Below the pieces are notes generated by a model, which was not told the DNA's origin, ran no database searches, and saw nothing but the letters and a program-made list of their open reading frames with translations. The position numbers and the translations under genes are program-made. From positions 1-34,972 of the forward strand of contig CAJGCA010000011.1 in the NCBI GenBank assembly GCA_904501705.1: a DNA stretch of 34,972 nt, read 5' to 3'. This DNA is from Clostridiaceae bacterium (GTDB taxonomy: Bacteria > Bacillota > Clostridia > Oscillospirales > Acutalibacteraceae). This document shows positions 1-7,245 of the stretch, piece after piece (position 1 is the first letter of the stretch; each line of letters opens with the position of its first letter).

Positions 1-1
1 G

Positions 2-205
2 CGACGGCTGGAAAATCGCCTGCTCCCGCCCGACACGCCGTATGATCAGATCCACGGTCTGCGCAAGGAAGCGCAGGAGAAGCTCGGCCGCATCCGCCCG
101 CGCAGCATCGGGCAGGCATCCCGCATCAGCGGCGTCAGCCCTGCAGACGTCTCGGTGCTTATCGTGTGGAGCAGCCAGAACGCGAAAGGAGTGACCGCCG
201 AATGA
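2..205 (+). CDS. mnmG: tRNA uridine-5-carboxymethylaminomethyl modification enzyme MnmG (GidA), C-terminal fragment
   Basis: The window opens inside this gene; the last 67 codons are present and end at TGA 203-205. MnmG is an FAD enzyme that works with MnmE to modify U34 of certain tRNAs. The visible part is its C-terminal helical domain, and the stretch IGQASRISGVSPADVSVLIVW is close to the family's highly conserved C-terminal signature (R-SGV-PAD-S-L). The stop codon overlaps the ATG of rsmG (ATGA), so the two are translationally coupled. mnmG followed by rsmG and noc is the usual order next to the replication origin in Bacillota. Confidence 0.93.
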   Translation, partial: RRLENRLLPPDTPYDQIHGLRKEAQEKLGRIRPRSIGQASRISGVSPADVSVLIVWSSQNAKGVTAE

Positions 206-930
206 TCGACCGCGACCTGCTGGCGCGCTGTGCCGCGCCGTATGAGGTGGAGATCACCGATACCCTTTATCAGCAGCTGGACACCTACGCCCGCCTGCTG
301 GTGGAATGGAATGAAAAAATGAACCTCACCGCCATCACCGACCCTGTCGGTGTCGCGGTCAAGCATTTCGCGGACAGCCTAACTGCCGCGCCGCTGTTGC
401 CCGAGGGAAAATTCTCCCTCATTGACGTCGGCACGGGTGCGGGCTTTCCCGGTGTGCCGCTGGCGCTGCTGCGTGAGGACTGTGAGCTCACCCTGCTTGA
501 CAGTCTCAATAAGCGGCTCACGTTCCTCGACGCCGTCTGCCGCGAGGTGGGGTTGACCGCAAACCTCGTGCACGCGCGCGCCGAAGAGGGTGGGCGCAAG
601 CCCGAATTGCGCGAGCGCTTCGACGTGGCGACTGCCCGCGCGGTCGCGGCGTTGCCGACTCTGTGCGAGTATTGCCTGCCGTTTGTCAAGGTGGGCGGGC
701 GTTTCCTCGCACTCAAAGGCCCCGACGGCGACCGCGAGCAGGAAGCTGCTGCCCGTGCGGTGGCGACGCTCGGCGGTAAGTTCGTCGGAGCGAAAACGCT
801 CACCCTGCCCGAAAGTCCCGAGGAGGGGGTCGAGCCGATGACCCGACGGCTGGTGGAGATCGCAAAAGTCAAGCCGACACCGCCGAAATATCCCCGCCAA
901 TCGGCGAAAATCGCCAAGCAACCCTTATAA
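202..930 (+). CDS. rsmG: 16S rRNA (guanine-527-N7) methyltransferase RsmG
   Basis: A 242-residue protein, the normal length for RsmG (GidB), which uses SAM to methylate N7 of G527 in 16S rRNA. The Rossmann-fold SAM-binding motif is LIDVGTGAGFPGVPLALL, around residues 74-91. It is followed by LLDSLNKRLTFLDAV (acidic residue contacting the cofactor ribose) and by FDVATARAVAALPTLCEY, the conserved RA-A-L segment of the family. I chose the ATG at 202 because it overlaps the mnmG stop and has AAAGGAG at 185-191. An in-frame upstream ATG at 166 lies inside mnmG and lacks a ribosome site. A strong terminator follows. Loss of this gene is known to give low-level streptomycin resistance. Confidence 0.96.
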   Translation: MIDRDLLARCAAPYEVEITDTLYQQLDTYARLLVEWNEKMNLTAITDPVGVAVKHFADSLTAAPLLPEGKFSLIDVGTGAGFPGVPLALLREDCELTLLDSLNKRLTFLDAVCREVGLTANLVHARAEEGGRKPELRERFDVATARAVAALPTLCEYCLPFVKVGGRFLALKGPDGDREQEAAARAVATLGGKFVGAKTLTLPESPEEGVEPMTRRLVEIAKVKPTPPKYPRQSAKIAKQPL

Positions 931-938
931 ACCTATTA

Positions 939-979
939 AGCCCCCGCTTTTCGGTTGAAAGCGGGGGCTTGTTTGTTTT
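939..979 (+). terminator. Intrinsic terminator after rsmG
   Basis: A G+C-rich inverted repeat (AGCCCCCGCTTT pairing with AAAGCGGGGGCT, short CGGTTG-type loop) is followed by TTGTTTGTTTTC. It ends the mnmG-rsmG transcript and separates it from noc. Confidence 0.88.
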
Positions 980-1046
980 CCCGACAACGGAATGTGACGG
1001 GCTTCTTCGTTTTCGCGTGGTATGGTGATGATGGAACACGCGTGAA

Positions 1047-1062
1047 TGTTTCACGTGAAACA
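1047..1062. promoter_or_regulatory. parS: parS centromere-like site 1 (ParB binding), upstream of noc
   Basis: TGTTTCACGTGAAACA is a perfect 16-bp palindrome identical to the bacterial parS consensus bound by ParB/Spo0J. It ends 14 bp before the noc ATG, directly ahead of the ribosome site AGGAGG (1064-1069). Besides loading ParB for origin segregation, its position suggests ParB could repress noc transcription. Confidence 0.95.
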
Positions 1063-1076
1063 TAGGAGGAAGAGGT

Positions 1077-1916
1077 ATGTTACGTAAAAAGACGGGGTAT
1101 GCGACGCGCGGACAGGTGTGGATGATCCCGACGTGGGATATTCTGCCCAACCCAAACCAGCCGCGCAAGGAGTTTGCGTTGGAAAAACTGGTGGAGCTTG
1201 CGCAGAGCATTAGCGAGAACGGGGTGCTGCAGCCGCTGACGGTGTCGATGGAGACAGGCAAGCCCGTGCTGATCGCGGGGGAGCGACGGTTGCGCGCCGC
1301 CCGCATCGCGGGGCTTAGAGAGGTGCCGTGCGTTGAGGTTGAGGCGGACGCGCGGCAGCGACGGGTGCTCGCGCTGGTGGAGAATTTGCAGCGGGAGGAT
1401 ATGAACTGCTTTGAGACTGCCGAGGGTATCCGCGAGCTGATGGACACCTATGAGCTGACCCAGTGTGAGGCGGCGCAGCAACTCGGGTATTCCCAGTCGG
1501 CGGTGGCGAACAAGCTGCGGCTGTTACGCCTGCCGCCCGAGGAGCGGCAGCTCCTGCTTGCGGCGGGGCTGACCGAACGCCACGCGCGGGCACTCTTACG
1601 CCTCGACGTGCGTGATCTGCGCCGCCACGCGCTCGAGCGGATGATCAAAGAGAAAATGACGGTTGCACAGACCGAGCGGCTCGTCGAGGATCTGCTCGCG
1701 GGTCGGGTGCGCCGTCGCCCTGCGAAACCCTTGGTGCGGGACGTGCGGGTGTTCTTTAACACCGTTAATCACGCGCTGGATATTATGCGGCGCGGCGGCA
1801 TCGCCGCCGAGAGTCAGCGGCGGGACGAGGAGGAGTATATCGAATATATCGTGCGCATCCCGCGTAAAAAAGCGGAAAAGCCTACGGTGGTATCCGATGT
1901 GGCGGCGGCACGATAA
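1077..1916 (+). CDS. noc: Nucleoid occlusion protein Noc (ParB-family CTPase)
   Basis: A 279-residue ParB-family protein. The N-terminal ParB/CTPase domain has the GERR box (AGERRLRAARIAG, residues 68-80) and ENLQRED (102-108), followed by a helix-turn-helix. The C-terminal block DVRVFFNTVNHALDIMRR ... EEYIEYIVRIPRKK resembles Noc rather than Spo0J. At the four positions reported to set DNA specificity (Caulobacter ParB 173/179/184/201), this protein has Q140, K146, R151 and R168. That is Noc-like (Q/K/K/R) apart from a conservative K-to-R change. Noc binds NBS sites, spreads using CTP, attaches to the membrane and blocks FtsZ assembly over the nucleoid. AGGAGG at 1064-1069 supports the ATG at 1077. 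I found no consensus NBS site in this window by eye. Confidence 0.88.
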   Translation: MLRKKTGYATRGQVWMIPTWDILPNPNQPRKEFALEKLVELAQSISENGVLQPLTVSMETGKPVLIAGERRLRAARIAGLREVPCVEVEADARQRRVLALVENLQREDMNCFETAEGIRELMDTYELTQCEAAQQLGYSQSAVANKLRLLRLPPEERQLLLAAGLTERHARALLRLDVRDLRRHALERMIKEKMTVAQTERLVEDLLAGRVRRRPAKPLVRDVRVFFNTVNHALDIMRRGGIAAESQRRDEEEYIEYIVRIPRKKAEKPTVVSDVAAAR

Positions 1917-1924
1917 ATAATAAA

Positions 1925-1965
1925 GCAGCCCCGTGCGAAAGCACGGGGCTGCAGCAACCTTTCTT
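1925..1965. terminator. Bidirectional terminator between noc and the DUF3048 gene
   Basis: A perfect 12-bp stem (GCAGCCCCGTGC, GAAA loop, then GCACGGGGCTGC; 1925-1952) is followed by a T-rich tail on the plus strand and preceded by A-rich DNA. The flanking genes converge on it, so it probably serves both. Confidence 0.85.
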
Positions 1966-3013
1966 ATTTTACGGTTGTCTGGGCTTTAAAGTCCTTGTTG
2001 GTCAGGCAGACGAAGGTCTTACCGGCCGAGACGGTTAGCGGGGTCGTGCCGTCCGCCTCGTAGTAGCGAAGACCGCCTGAGGTGATCTTCCATTTGATGG
2101 AGCGGCTGGTGCCGCCACTCGCGAGAATGCCGTCGCCCGACTGCATCGTAAAGTCGTAGCGCTTCGCATCGAGCGGATCGACAAAGCGGTTATCGTACAT
2201 TACAATGACGTTGCTCACCTCGATCGTTCCGCCGGTGTAGGTGGTGTGCAAGGGGGAGGAGAGGGAGTTGCGGTGCTTTTGATACAGCCCGCTCTCGGCG
2301 TTGTAGGTGAACGCCATCTGATAGTTGCCCGAGATCTTGACGTCGACGGTGGTCGCAGGCAGGGTACCCGCCTTTTCGCCGAATTGATAGGGGCCGGTGT
2401 AGGTGGTAGCGGTGCTGTGCCCACGCTGCTTGATCTCGTTTAATACCTTGGCTTTGGTGAAAACCTTGCGGTTCCAGGAATAGTTCTGGCTGTTTTTGAG
2501 TATGGGACTGGTCTGTTCCGCGTTGCGCACGTCATCGACGCCAAGCTGCTGGATGGTGGCAAGGCCGGAGGTCGAGCCGCCGATGTGACAATAGATCATA
2601 TCCATCGCGTACGCGAATTTTGCAAAATGCGGACGCGCGCTGCGCACCGGCCCGATCTCGTCGGGGATGCGGTCAATGGAGGAAAACACCGCCAGAATGC
2701 GGGGGATGCCGCCCTCGGTCTCGGACTCGAAGTAAAAATCCGCATCCTCGAGATTGAGCTGGATGTGGCGGCTGTCCTCGTCAGTAACGACGTAGCCGAT
2801 GTAGCGATCGTTCTTGGTAAACAGATCGTATTTTCCCGTGAGGGTGTTGAGGTCGCCCTTCGGGGGCGGCGCGGTGGTCGTGGTGGTGGTCGTCGTCGGC
2901 GCGGAGGAGCTCAGCTCGGGGTCGGCGTTGTTGCCGCCGCAGGCGACGAGCGTCAGTAGCAGCACGGCGGTGAGCACCGCGGCGGTCAAACGGAATAAAC
3001 GGGCGTTTTTCAT
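1964..3013 (-). CDS. DUF3048 (YerB-family) lipoprotein
   Basis: A 349-residue exported lipoprotein. The signal peptide is MKNARLFRLTAAVLTAVLLL and the lipobox LVAC (cysteine near residue 25) predicts lipid anchoring outside the membrane. A polythreonine/proline linker (APTTTTTTTTAPPP, residues about 38-51) precedes the globular part. EGGIPRILAVF, DEIGPVRSARPHFAKFAYAMD and IYCHIGGSTSGLATIQQLG match the DUF3048 core (TEGG-TR--AVF ... IGPVRSAR). The molecular role of this family is unknown. It is a single gene transcribed against its neighbours, with its own promoter at 3059-3087. Confidence 0.85.
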   Translation of the reverse strand: MKNARLFRLTAAVLTAVLLLTLVACGGNNADPELSSSAPTTTTTTTTAPPPKGDLNTLTGKYDLFTKNDRYIGYVVTDEDSRHIQLNLEDADFYFESETEGGIPRILAVFSSIDRIPDEIGPVRSARPHFAKFAYAMDMIYCHIGGSTSGLATIQQLGVDDVRNAEQTSPILKNSQNYSWNRKVFTKAKVLNEIKQRGHSTATTYTGPYQFGEKAGTLPATTVDVKISGNYQMAFTYNAESGLYQKHRNSLSSPLHTTYTGGTIEVSNVIVMYDNRFVDPLDAKRYDFTMQSGDGILASGGTSRSIKWKITSGGLRYYEADGTTPLTVSAGKTFVCLTNKDFKAQTTVK

Positions 3014-3058
3014 ACTATCCTACCTCATTTCACATCTCGTGCAGAGAACTTATCTGTT

Positions 3059-3087
3059 AGTATAGCACGCGGGGAGCGAAATTGCAA
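3059..3087 (-). promoter_or_regulatory. Sigma-A-type promoter of the DUF3048 gene
   Basis: Reading the minus strand: TTGCAA (3087-3082), 17-bp spacer, TATACT (3064-3059), about 45 bp before the start codon. Confidence 0.65.
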
Positions 3088-3116
3088 CCGCTTGGCAGAC
3101 TTTCCCTTTGTATATC

Positions 3117-3145
3117 TTGACAAAATTCGCGGAAAAGTGTAAACT
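3117..3145 (+). promoter_or_regulatory. Promoter of tRNA-Arg
   Basis: A consensus -35 TTGACA (3117-3122), 17-bp spacer and -10 TAAACT (3140-3145). The predicted start lies about 25 nt before the mature tRNA. Confidence 0.75.
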
Positions 3146-3176
3146 TTCAAATGCGCGGCGATAGCCGTGCGGATAT

Positions 3177-3253
3177 GCGCCCGTAGCTCAGTAGGATAGA
3201 GCGTTCGCCTCCTAAGCGAAAGGCCGTTGGTTCGATTCCAATCGGGCGTGCCA
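3177..3253 (+). tRNA. tRNA-Arg (anticodon CCU)
   Basis: A full cloverleaf of 77 nt: acceptor GCGCCCG/CGGGCGT (first pair G-U), D stem GCTC/GAGC, anticodon stem TTCGC/GCGAA with loop CTCCTAA giving anticodon CCT, T arm GTTGG-TTCGATT-CCAAT, and an encoded CCA end. It decodes AGG. It is a solitary gene with its own promoter and terminator. Confidence 0.96.
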
Positions 3254-3284
3254 AAACCGTCTTGAAAAAGGCGGTTTTTGTTTT
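3253..3284 (+). terminator. Terminator after tRNA-Arg
   Basis: AAAACCGTC pairs with GGCGGTTTT around the loop TTGAAAAA, followed by a T-rich run (TTTTTGTTTTG). The stem begins at the last base of the tRNA CCA. Confidence 0.75.
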
Positions 3285-3319
3285 GCCAAAACGCGCATAT
3301 ACAGAGGGCGGGCTTTTTC

Positions 3320-3348
3320 TTGCCATTCACTCGTCTTTCTGTTATAAT
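3320..3348 (+). promoter_or_regulatory. Promoter of the ClC gene
   Basis: TTGCCA (3320-3325), 17-bp spacer, perfect -10 TATAAT (3343-3348), 40 bp before the chosen ATG. Confidence 0.7.
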
Positions 3349-3387
3349 AGCGGCAATAAGAGAGAATTCATCAAACTGAGGGATGTT

Positions 3388-4956
3388 ATGAAAAACACGG
3401 TGAAAAAACTACAACTGACTGCGCCGGCGGTCGGGTTCGGCGCGGTCACGGGCACGGTTACCGCGTTGGTCGTCGTGGTATATAAATGGTGTGCGAAACT
3501 CTCGATCACAGTTGCGGAACACGGGTATCATTGGCTGCGCGAGCATTGGTGGGCGGTACCGCTCGTCATAGGTGCGCTCGGCGGTGTGGCGCTGTTGCTC
3601 TCAAAGGTCTATCGCCGCGAGCCGAATCTGCGCGGCGGTGGTATCCCAACAGCTATCGGCATCTTGCGCGGACAGATTCCGTTTCGGTGGTTCGTGACGC
3701 TAATCGGGACATTCGGCTTGTCGCTGCTGTCCTTTCTCATCGGTGTGCCGCTCGGTAACGAGGGTCCCAGCGTGCAGATCGGCACCGCTGTCGGGCGGGG
3801 GAGTGTTTCGTTTTCTAAAAAGCACGCGGCGTGGGATCGCTATGCGATGACCGGCGGCGCGTGTGCGGGCTTTGCGGTGGCGACGGGCGCGCCGATCTCG
3901 GGAGTGCTGTTCGCGGTCGAAGAGGCGCACCGCCGCGTGTCGCCCACCATCTTTGTTGCCGCCTGCTCCTCGGTGCTGTGCGCGGGGCTGACGAATGCGG
4001 CGATCTCGCCGCTCGTCGGGGTGAGCACCGCGCTGTTCCCTGCGCTGTCACTCGTGACGCTGTCGGTGCGCGAGGCGTGGCTGCCGCTGGCGGTCGGCGC
4101 GGCGGTCGGGCTGTTTGCGGTGGCGTTTTTGCAGTATTATCGGCTGCTCAGCCGCTTTTTCCATAAGACGCTCGCGTCGGTCAAATCCGTGTGGAAGATC
4201 TGGTTTGTGCTTGCGGCGACGGTGGCGGTGGGGCTTTTCACCTTCTTGGGTGCTTCCACGGGCCACGAGCTGATCTTGTCGCTGCTCGGCGGCGGTACGG
4301 CGCTGTGGCTGCTTGCGGCACTGCTCGTGGTGCGCGTGAACCTGACCTTGTGCGCGAATGTCAACCATATCACAGGCGGCATCTTCCTGCCGCTGCTGGC
4401 GATCGGCGCACTGTTTTCGGCGCTGCTCGGCGAGGGCGCGGCGCTGCTGCCTGCCCTCGGACGGGAATATTATCTCGTCGTGCTGATGCTTGGTATCACC
4501 GCTTGTGTCGCGGGGATGATGCGCATGCCGCTCACCGCGATCGTATTCGCGGTTGAGGCGCTGTCGGGGTATCATAACATTCTTTACGTCATCCTCGCCG
4601 CGGCGACGGCGTTTATCATCACCGAGCTGTTCGGGGTGGAATCCATTAACGACCGTGTTCTGGAGCACCGCGTCGCGTCGCTGAACAAGAACGCCGCCCA
4701 TCGGCTGATCGACACCAAGGTGAAGGTGCAGGCGGGCTCGTTCGCCGTCGGGCGAGCGGTGCGTGACATCTTCTGGCCGAACGGGCTGTTCGTGCTGTCT
4801 GTGCGCTCGGCGGGGGAGAAACGCGACAGCGGACTTCACGCGGGGGACGTTCTGCACGTGCGGTACACGACCGACGGCAGCGCCGCGGCGCGGGAGGCGC
4901 TCACGGCGGTGGTCGGCGAGCAGGAATATGAGGAAAAAGAGGCGGCCGACGAATAA
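3388..4956 (+). CDS. ClC-family chloride/proton exchanger with a C-terminal RCK_C-like domain
   Basis: A 522-residue polytopic membrane protein. ClC filter motifs are visible: GGGIP (variant of GSGIP), GNEGPSVQIG with the gating glutamate of the G-x-EGP motif, and GGIFLPLLAIG (the GxFxP motif). LFAVEEAHRR carries the internal proton-pathway glutamate position, so coupled Cl-/H+ exchange is more likely than a passive channel. SGYHN may supply the central tyrosine. The last ~80 residues (KVKVQAGSFAVGRAV ... AGDVLHVRYT) resemble a TrkA-C/RCK_C regulatory domain, common in bacterial ClCs. I chose ATG 3388 with GAGGGA at 3378-3383; an in-frame start at 3262 would fall within the tRNA terminator. 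The stop codon sits in the loop of the terminator. Confidence 0.93.
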   Translation: MKNTVKKLQLTAPAVGFGAVTGTVTALVVVVYKWCAKLSITVAEHGYHWLREHWWAVPLVIGALGGVALLLSKVYRREPNLRGGGIPTAIGILRGQIPFRWFVTLIGTFGLSLLSFLIGVPLGNEGPSVQIGTAVGRGSVSFSKKHAAWDRYAMTGGACAGFAVATGAPISGVLFAVEEAHRRVSPTIFVAACSSVLCAGLTNAAISPLVGVSTALFPALSLVTLSVREAWLPLAVGAAVGLFAVAFLQYYRLLSRFFHKTLASVKSVWKIWFVLAATVAVGLFTFLGASTGHELILSLLGGGTALWLLAALLVVRVNLTLCANVNHITGGIFLPLLAIGALFSALLGEGAALLPALGREYYLVVLMLGITACVAGMMRMPLTAIVFAVEALSGYHNILYVILAAATAFIITELFGVESINDRVLEHRVASLNKNAAHRLIDTKVKVQAGSFAVGRAVRDIFWPNGLFVLSVRSAGEKRDSGLHAGDVLHVRYTTDGSAAAREALTAVVGEQEYEEKEAADE

Positions 4957-4970
4957 GTCGGCCGCCTTTT
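4941..4970 (+). terminator. Terminator overlapping the end of the ClC gene
   Basis: A perfect 10-bp stem GGCGGCCGAC/GTCGGCCGCC followed by TTTT. The 6-nt loop GAATAA contains the TAA stop codon, so a ribosome finishing translation sits on the hairpin. Confidence 0.8.
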
Positions 4971-4991
4971 CGGCAAATATCGGCATACGAC

Positions 4992-5020
4992 TTGACAAAG
5001 TCCGTAAAGTATGGTATTTT
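4992..5020 (+). promoter_or_regulatory. Promoter of the lysine-riboswitch transcript
   Basis: Consensus TTGACA (4992-4997), 17-bp spacer, TATTTT (5015-5020). The predicted start is just before the riboswitch P1 helix. Confidence 0.75.
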
Positions 5021-5035
5021 CCTACTATAAATAGG

Positions 5036-5249
5036 AAGATAGAGGTGCTGGACATCATCAGTAACCGTCGAAGCCGCGTCACGCGGTCGCTCGGGGCGAG
5101 CGGACGGCGAAAGGGATGACAGCCGAGATGCGCGGCGTCCCGTCCGCGCGTCGGTGCTCGGTGAGAATACGCCGCGCACTGTCACGGATGTGGAGCGCTA
5201 TCGAGTGTCGTTGTGAGACCGTCGGCGTTTTGCGCCATGCGGTCTTTTT
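5036..5249 (+). promoter_or_regulatory. Lysine riboswitch (L box) with terminator
   Basis: The conserved lysine-aptamer blocks occur in order: GATAGAGGTGC (5038-5048), AGTAA, GGCGAAAGGG, GCCGAG, ACTGTCA and TGGAGCGCTATC (to 5202). P1 forms by GATAG (5038-5042) pairing with CTATC (5198-5202). Downstream, AGACCG (5216-5221) pairs with CGGTCT (5240-5245), with an inner GGCG/CGCC stem and a T run to 5249, giving an intrinsic terminator. The known mechanism is that lysine binding stabilises the aptamer and favours termination, so the downstream carrier should be made when lysine is scarce. Confidence 0.92.
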
Positions 5250-5289
5250 GTTTAGTCAAGGGTCTAAAAAAGAAAAGGAGGATTTCCCC

Positions 5290-7083
5290 ATGCGTAAAAC
5301 AAATTGGAAACGATGGCTGCTGGCGGGACTGGTGTGCGCGTTGCTCACCTTCTCGATGACCTTCATCGCGCTCGGAGAGGGCGATGCGGCTGCGGCTGCC
5401 GAAACCACCTTTGTCGTGGATGAGACCGAGTACGATCTCACCGACGGCGACTCCGCCATGGAGTATGTAGGCGCCTATGCCGACAACATCAATGCCGACG
5501 CGAGCTTCCACGACCATCTGGACACCGCGCTCGCGAAGGTGCGCGAGTCCATCCCCGCCTATGCGTCCATCTGGGCGCTGCTGCCGCCGATCATCGCGAT
5601 CGTGCTGGCGCTGATCACCAAAGAGGTGTATTCCTCGCTGTTCATCGGCATTCTCGCGGGCGGTGTGATCTATTCGAACTTTAACTTCGAGGGCACCGTC
5701 GTGCACACCTTTAGCGACGGCTTTATCGCCAGCGTTGCGGATGCGTATAACATCGGCATCCTGATCTTCCTCGTGCTGCTCGGCGCGCTGGTCGCGATGA
5801 TGAACAAGGCGGGCGGCTCGCAGGCATTCGGTCGCTGGACTGCCAAGCACATCAAGTCCCGCGTGGGCGCTCAGCTGATGACCATTCTGCTCGGTGTGAT
5901 GATCTTCATCGACGACTATTTCAACTGCCTCACCGTCGGCTCGGTGATGCGCCCCGTGACCGACAAGCACAACATCTCCCGTGCGAAGCTGTCCTACCTC
6001 ATCGACGCGACCGCAGCACCCGTGTGCATCATCGCTCCGATCTCCTCGTGGGCGGCGGCTGTCGCAGGCTTCGCGAAGGGCTCGGGCGCGCAGGATGGTA
6101 TGTCGCTGTTCATCAGCGCCATCCCCTTCAACTTCTACGCGCTGCTCACCATCGCGATGATGATCTTCCTCGCGGTGTCCAAGTTTGACTACGGTCCGAT
6201 GAAGAAGCATGAGGACAACGCGAAGAACGGCGATCTGTTCACCACCGGCATCGAGGAGCAGGTTGAGCAGCTCACCGCCAACGAGCGCGGCCGCGTGTGC
6301 GACCTTGTCGTGCCGGTCATCGTGCTCATCATCACCTGCGTCATCGGTATGATCTATTCCGGCGGCTTATTCACCGTCGATTCCGGCGCGTATCTGGACT
6401 TCATCACCGCGTTCTCGCAGAGTGATGCGTCGGTTGGTCTGGTGTACGGCTCGTTCGCTGCGATCATCTTTGCGGTGATCTTCTACCTGTGCCGCCGCGT
6501 GCTCAGCTTCAAGTCGCTGATGGAATCCATCCCCGAGGGCTTCAAGGCGATGGTCCCCGCGATCCTGATCCTCTGCTGTGCGTGGACGCTTAAGACCATG
6601 ACCGACAGCCTGGGCGCGAAGATCTTCATCTCTCAGCTCATCGAGGGCTCTGCCGCTTCGCTGCAGGCGTTCCTGCCCGCGATCATCTTCCTGATCGCCG
6701 TTGGTCTGTCCTTCGCGACGGGTACCTCTTGGGGTACGTTCGGTATCCTCATCCCGATCGTGCTCAGCGTGTTTGGCTCCGAGAGCGGTACCATCACCAT
6801 CGTGGCGATCTCCGCGTGTATGGCGGGCGCCGTGTGCGGCGACCACTGCTCGCCCATCTCCGACACCACCATTATGGCGTCGGCGGGCGGTCAGTGTAAC
6901 CACCTCAACCACGTATCCACCCAGTTGCCCTACGCGCTGACCGTCGCGGGCGTGTCCTTCGTCAGTTACATCATCGCGGGCTTTGTCCCCGTGTGGTACA
7001 TCTCCCTGCCGATCTCCCTTGTGCTGATGCTCGCGACGCTGTTTATCCTGCGTGCGACCCTCGACAAAAAGCAGGCGGCGTAA
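5290..7083 (+). CDS. NhaC-family carrier under lysine riboswitch control, candidate lysine transporter (LysW-like)
   Basis: A 597-residue membrane protein. An N-terminal hydrophobic segment (WLLAGLVCALLTFSMTFIAL) and a polar ~75-residue region precede many membrane spans. The NhaC signature is clear: GVMIFIDDYFNCLTVGSVMR, ISRAKLSYLIDATAAP and GDHCSPISDTTIMAS. By homology alone this would be called a Na+/H+ antiporter. The lysine riboswitch just upstream argues otherwise: NhaC-type proteins behind lysine riboswitches have been proposed as lysine transporters (LysW). Lysine uptake, probably Na+-coupled, is therefore the better guess, but substrate is inferred from regulation only. ATG 5290 is chosen on AAAAGGAGG at 5274-5282. 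The extra N-terminal extension looks like a signal or additional span and is longer than in typical NhaC. Confidence 0.86.
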   Translation: MRKTNWKRWLLAGLVCALLTFSMTFIALGEGDAAAAAETTFVVDETEYDLTDGDSAMEYVGAYADNINADASFHDHLDTALAKVRESIPAYASIWALLPPIIAIVLALITKEVYSSLFIGILAGGVIYSNFNFEGTVVHTFSDGFIASVADAYNIGILIFLVLLGALVAMMNKAGGSQAFGRWTAKHIKSRVGAQLMTILLGVMIFIDDYFNCLTVGSVMRPVTDKHNISRAKLSYLIDATAAPVCIIAPISSWAAAVAGFAKGSGAQDGMSLFISAIPFNFYALLTIAMMIFLAVSKFDYGPMKKHEDNAKNGDLFTTGIEEQVEQLTANERGRVCDLVVPVIVLIITCVIGMIYSGGLFTVDSGAYLDFITAFSQSDASVGLVYGSFAAIIFAVIFYLCRRVLSFKSLMESIPEGFKAMVPAILILCCAWTLKTMTDSLGAKIFISQLIEGSAASLQAFLPAIIFLIAVGLSFATGTSWGTFGILIPIVLSVFGSESGTITIVAISACMAGAVCGDHCSPISDTTIMASAGGQCNHLNHVSTQLPYALTVAGVSFVSYIIAGFVPVWYISLPISLVLMLATLFILRATLDKKQAA

Positions 7084-7104
7084 ACGCCCACATAGCATAA
7101 ACAA

Positions 7105-7142
7105 AGCCACGGCATCCCAAACGGGGTGCCGTGGCTGTTTTT
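7105..7142 (+). terminator. Terminator after the NhaC-family gene
   Basis: A 14-bp stem (AGCCACGGCATCCC with GGGGTGCCGTGGCT, one G-U pair) with loop AAAC, followed by GTTTTTT. Confidence 0.88.
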
Positions 7143-7150
7143 TGCGCTAT

Positions 7151-7166
7151 TGTTTCACGTGAAACA
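7151..7166. promoter_or_regulatory. parS: parS centromere-like site 2, upstream of parA
   Basis: A second perfect TGTTTCACGTGAAACA, identical to the copy before noc, 80 bp upstream of parA and right after the preceding terminator. It is suited both to ParB loading and to feedback on parAB transcription. Confidence 0.95.
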
Positions 7167-7245
7167 AAAAATAATGGGTTTACAGCGCCGAAAAACTGTG
7201 TTAAACTGTATTTATTGATATTCCTTTTATAAATGAGGGTGTAAA

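Noticed and set aside
3262..3387. Upstream start of the ClC gene
   Set aside because: The extension would begin inside the tRNA terminator and run over the promoter; ATG 3388 has a ribosome site and begins the ClC fold.
4048..6210. Long minus-strand frames opposite the ClC and NhaC-family genes
   Set aside because: They are composition-driven shadows rich in Arg, His and Asp, and one crosses the terminator and riboswitch between genes.
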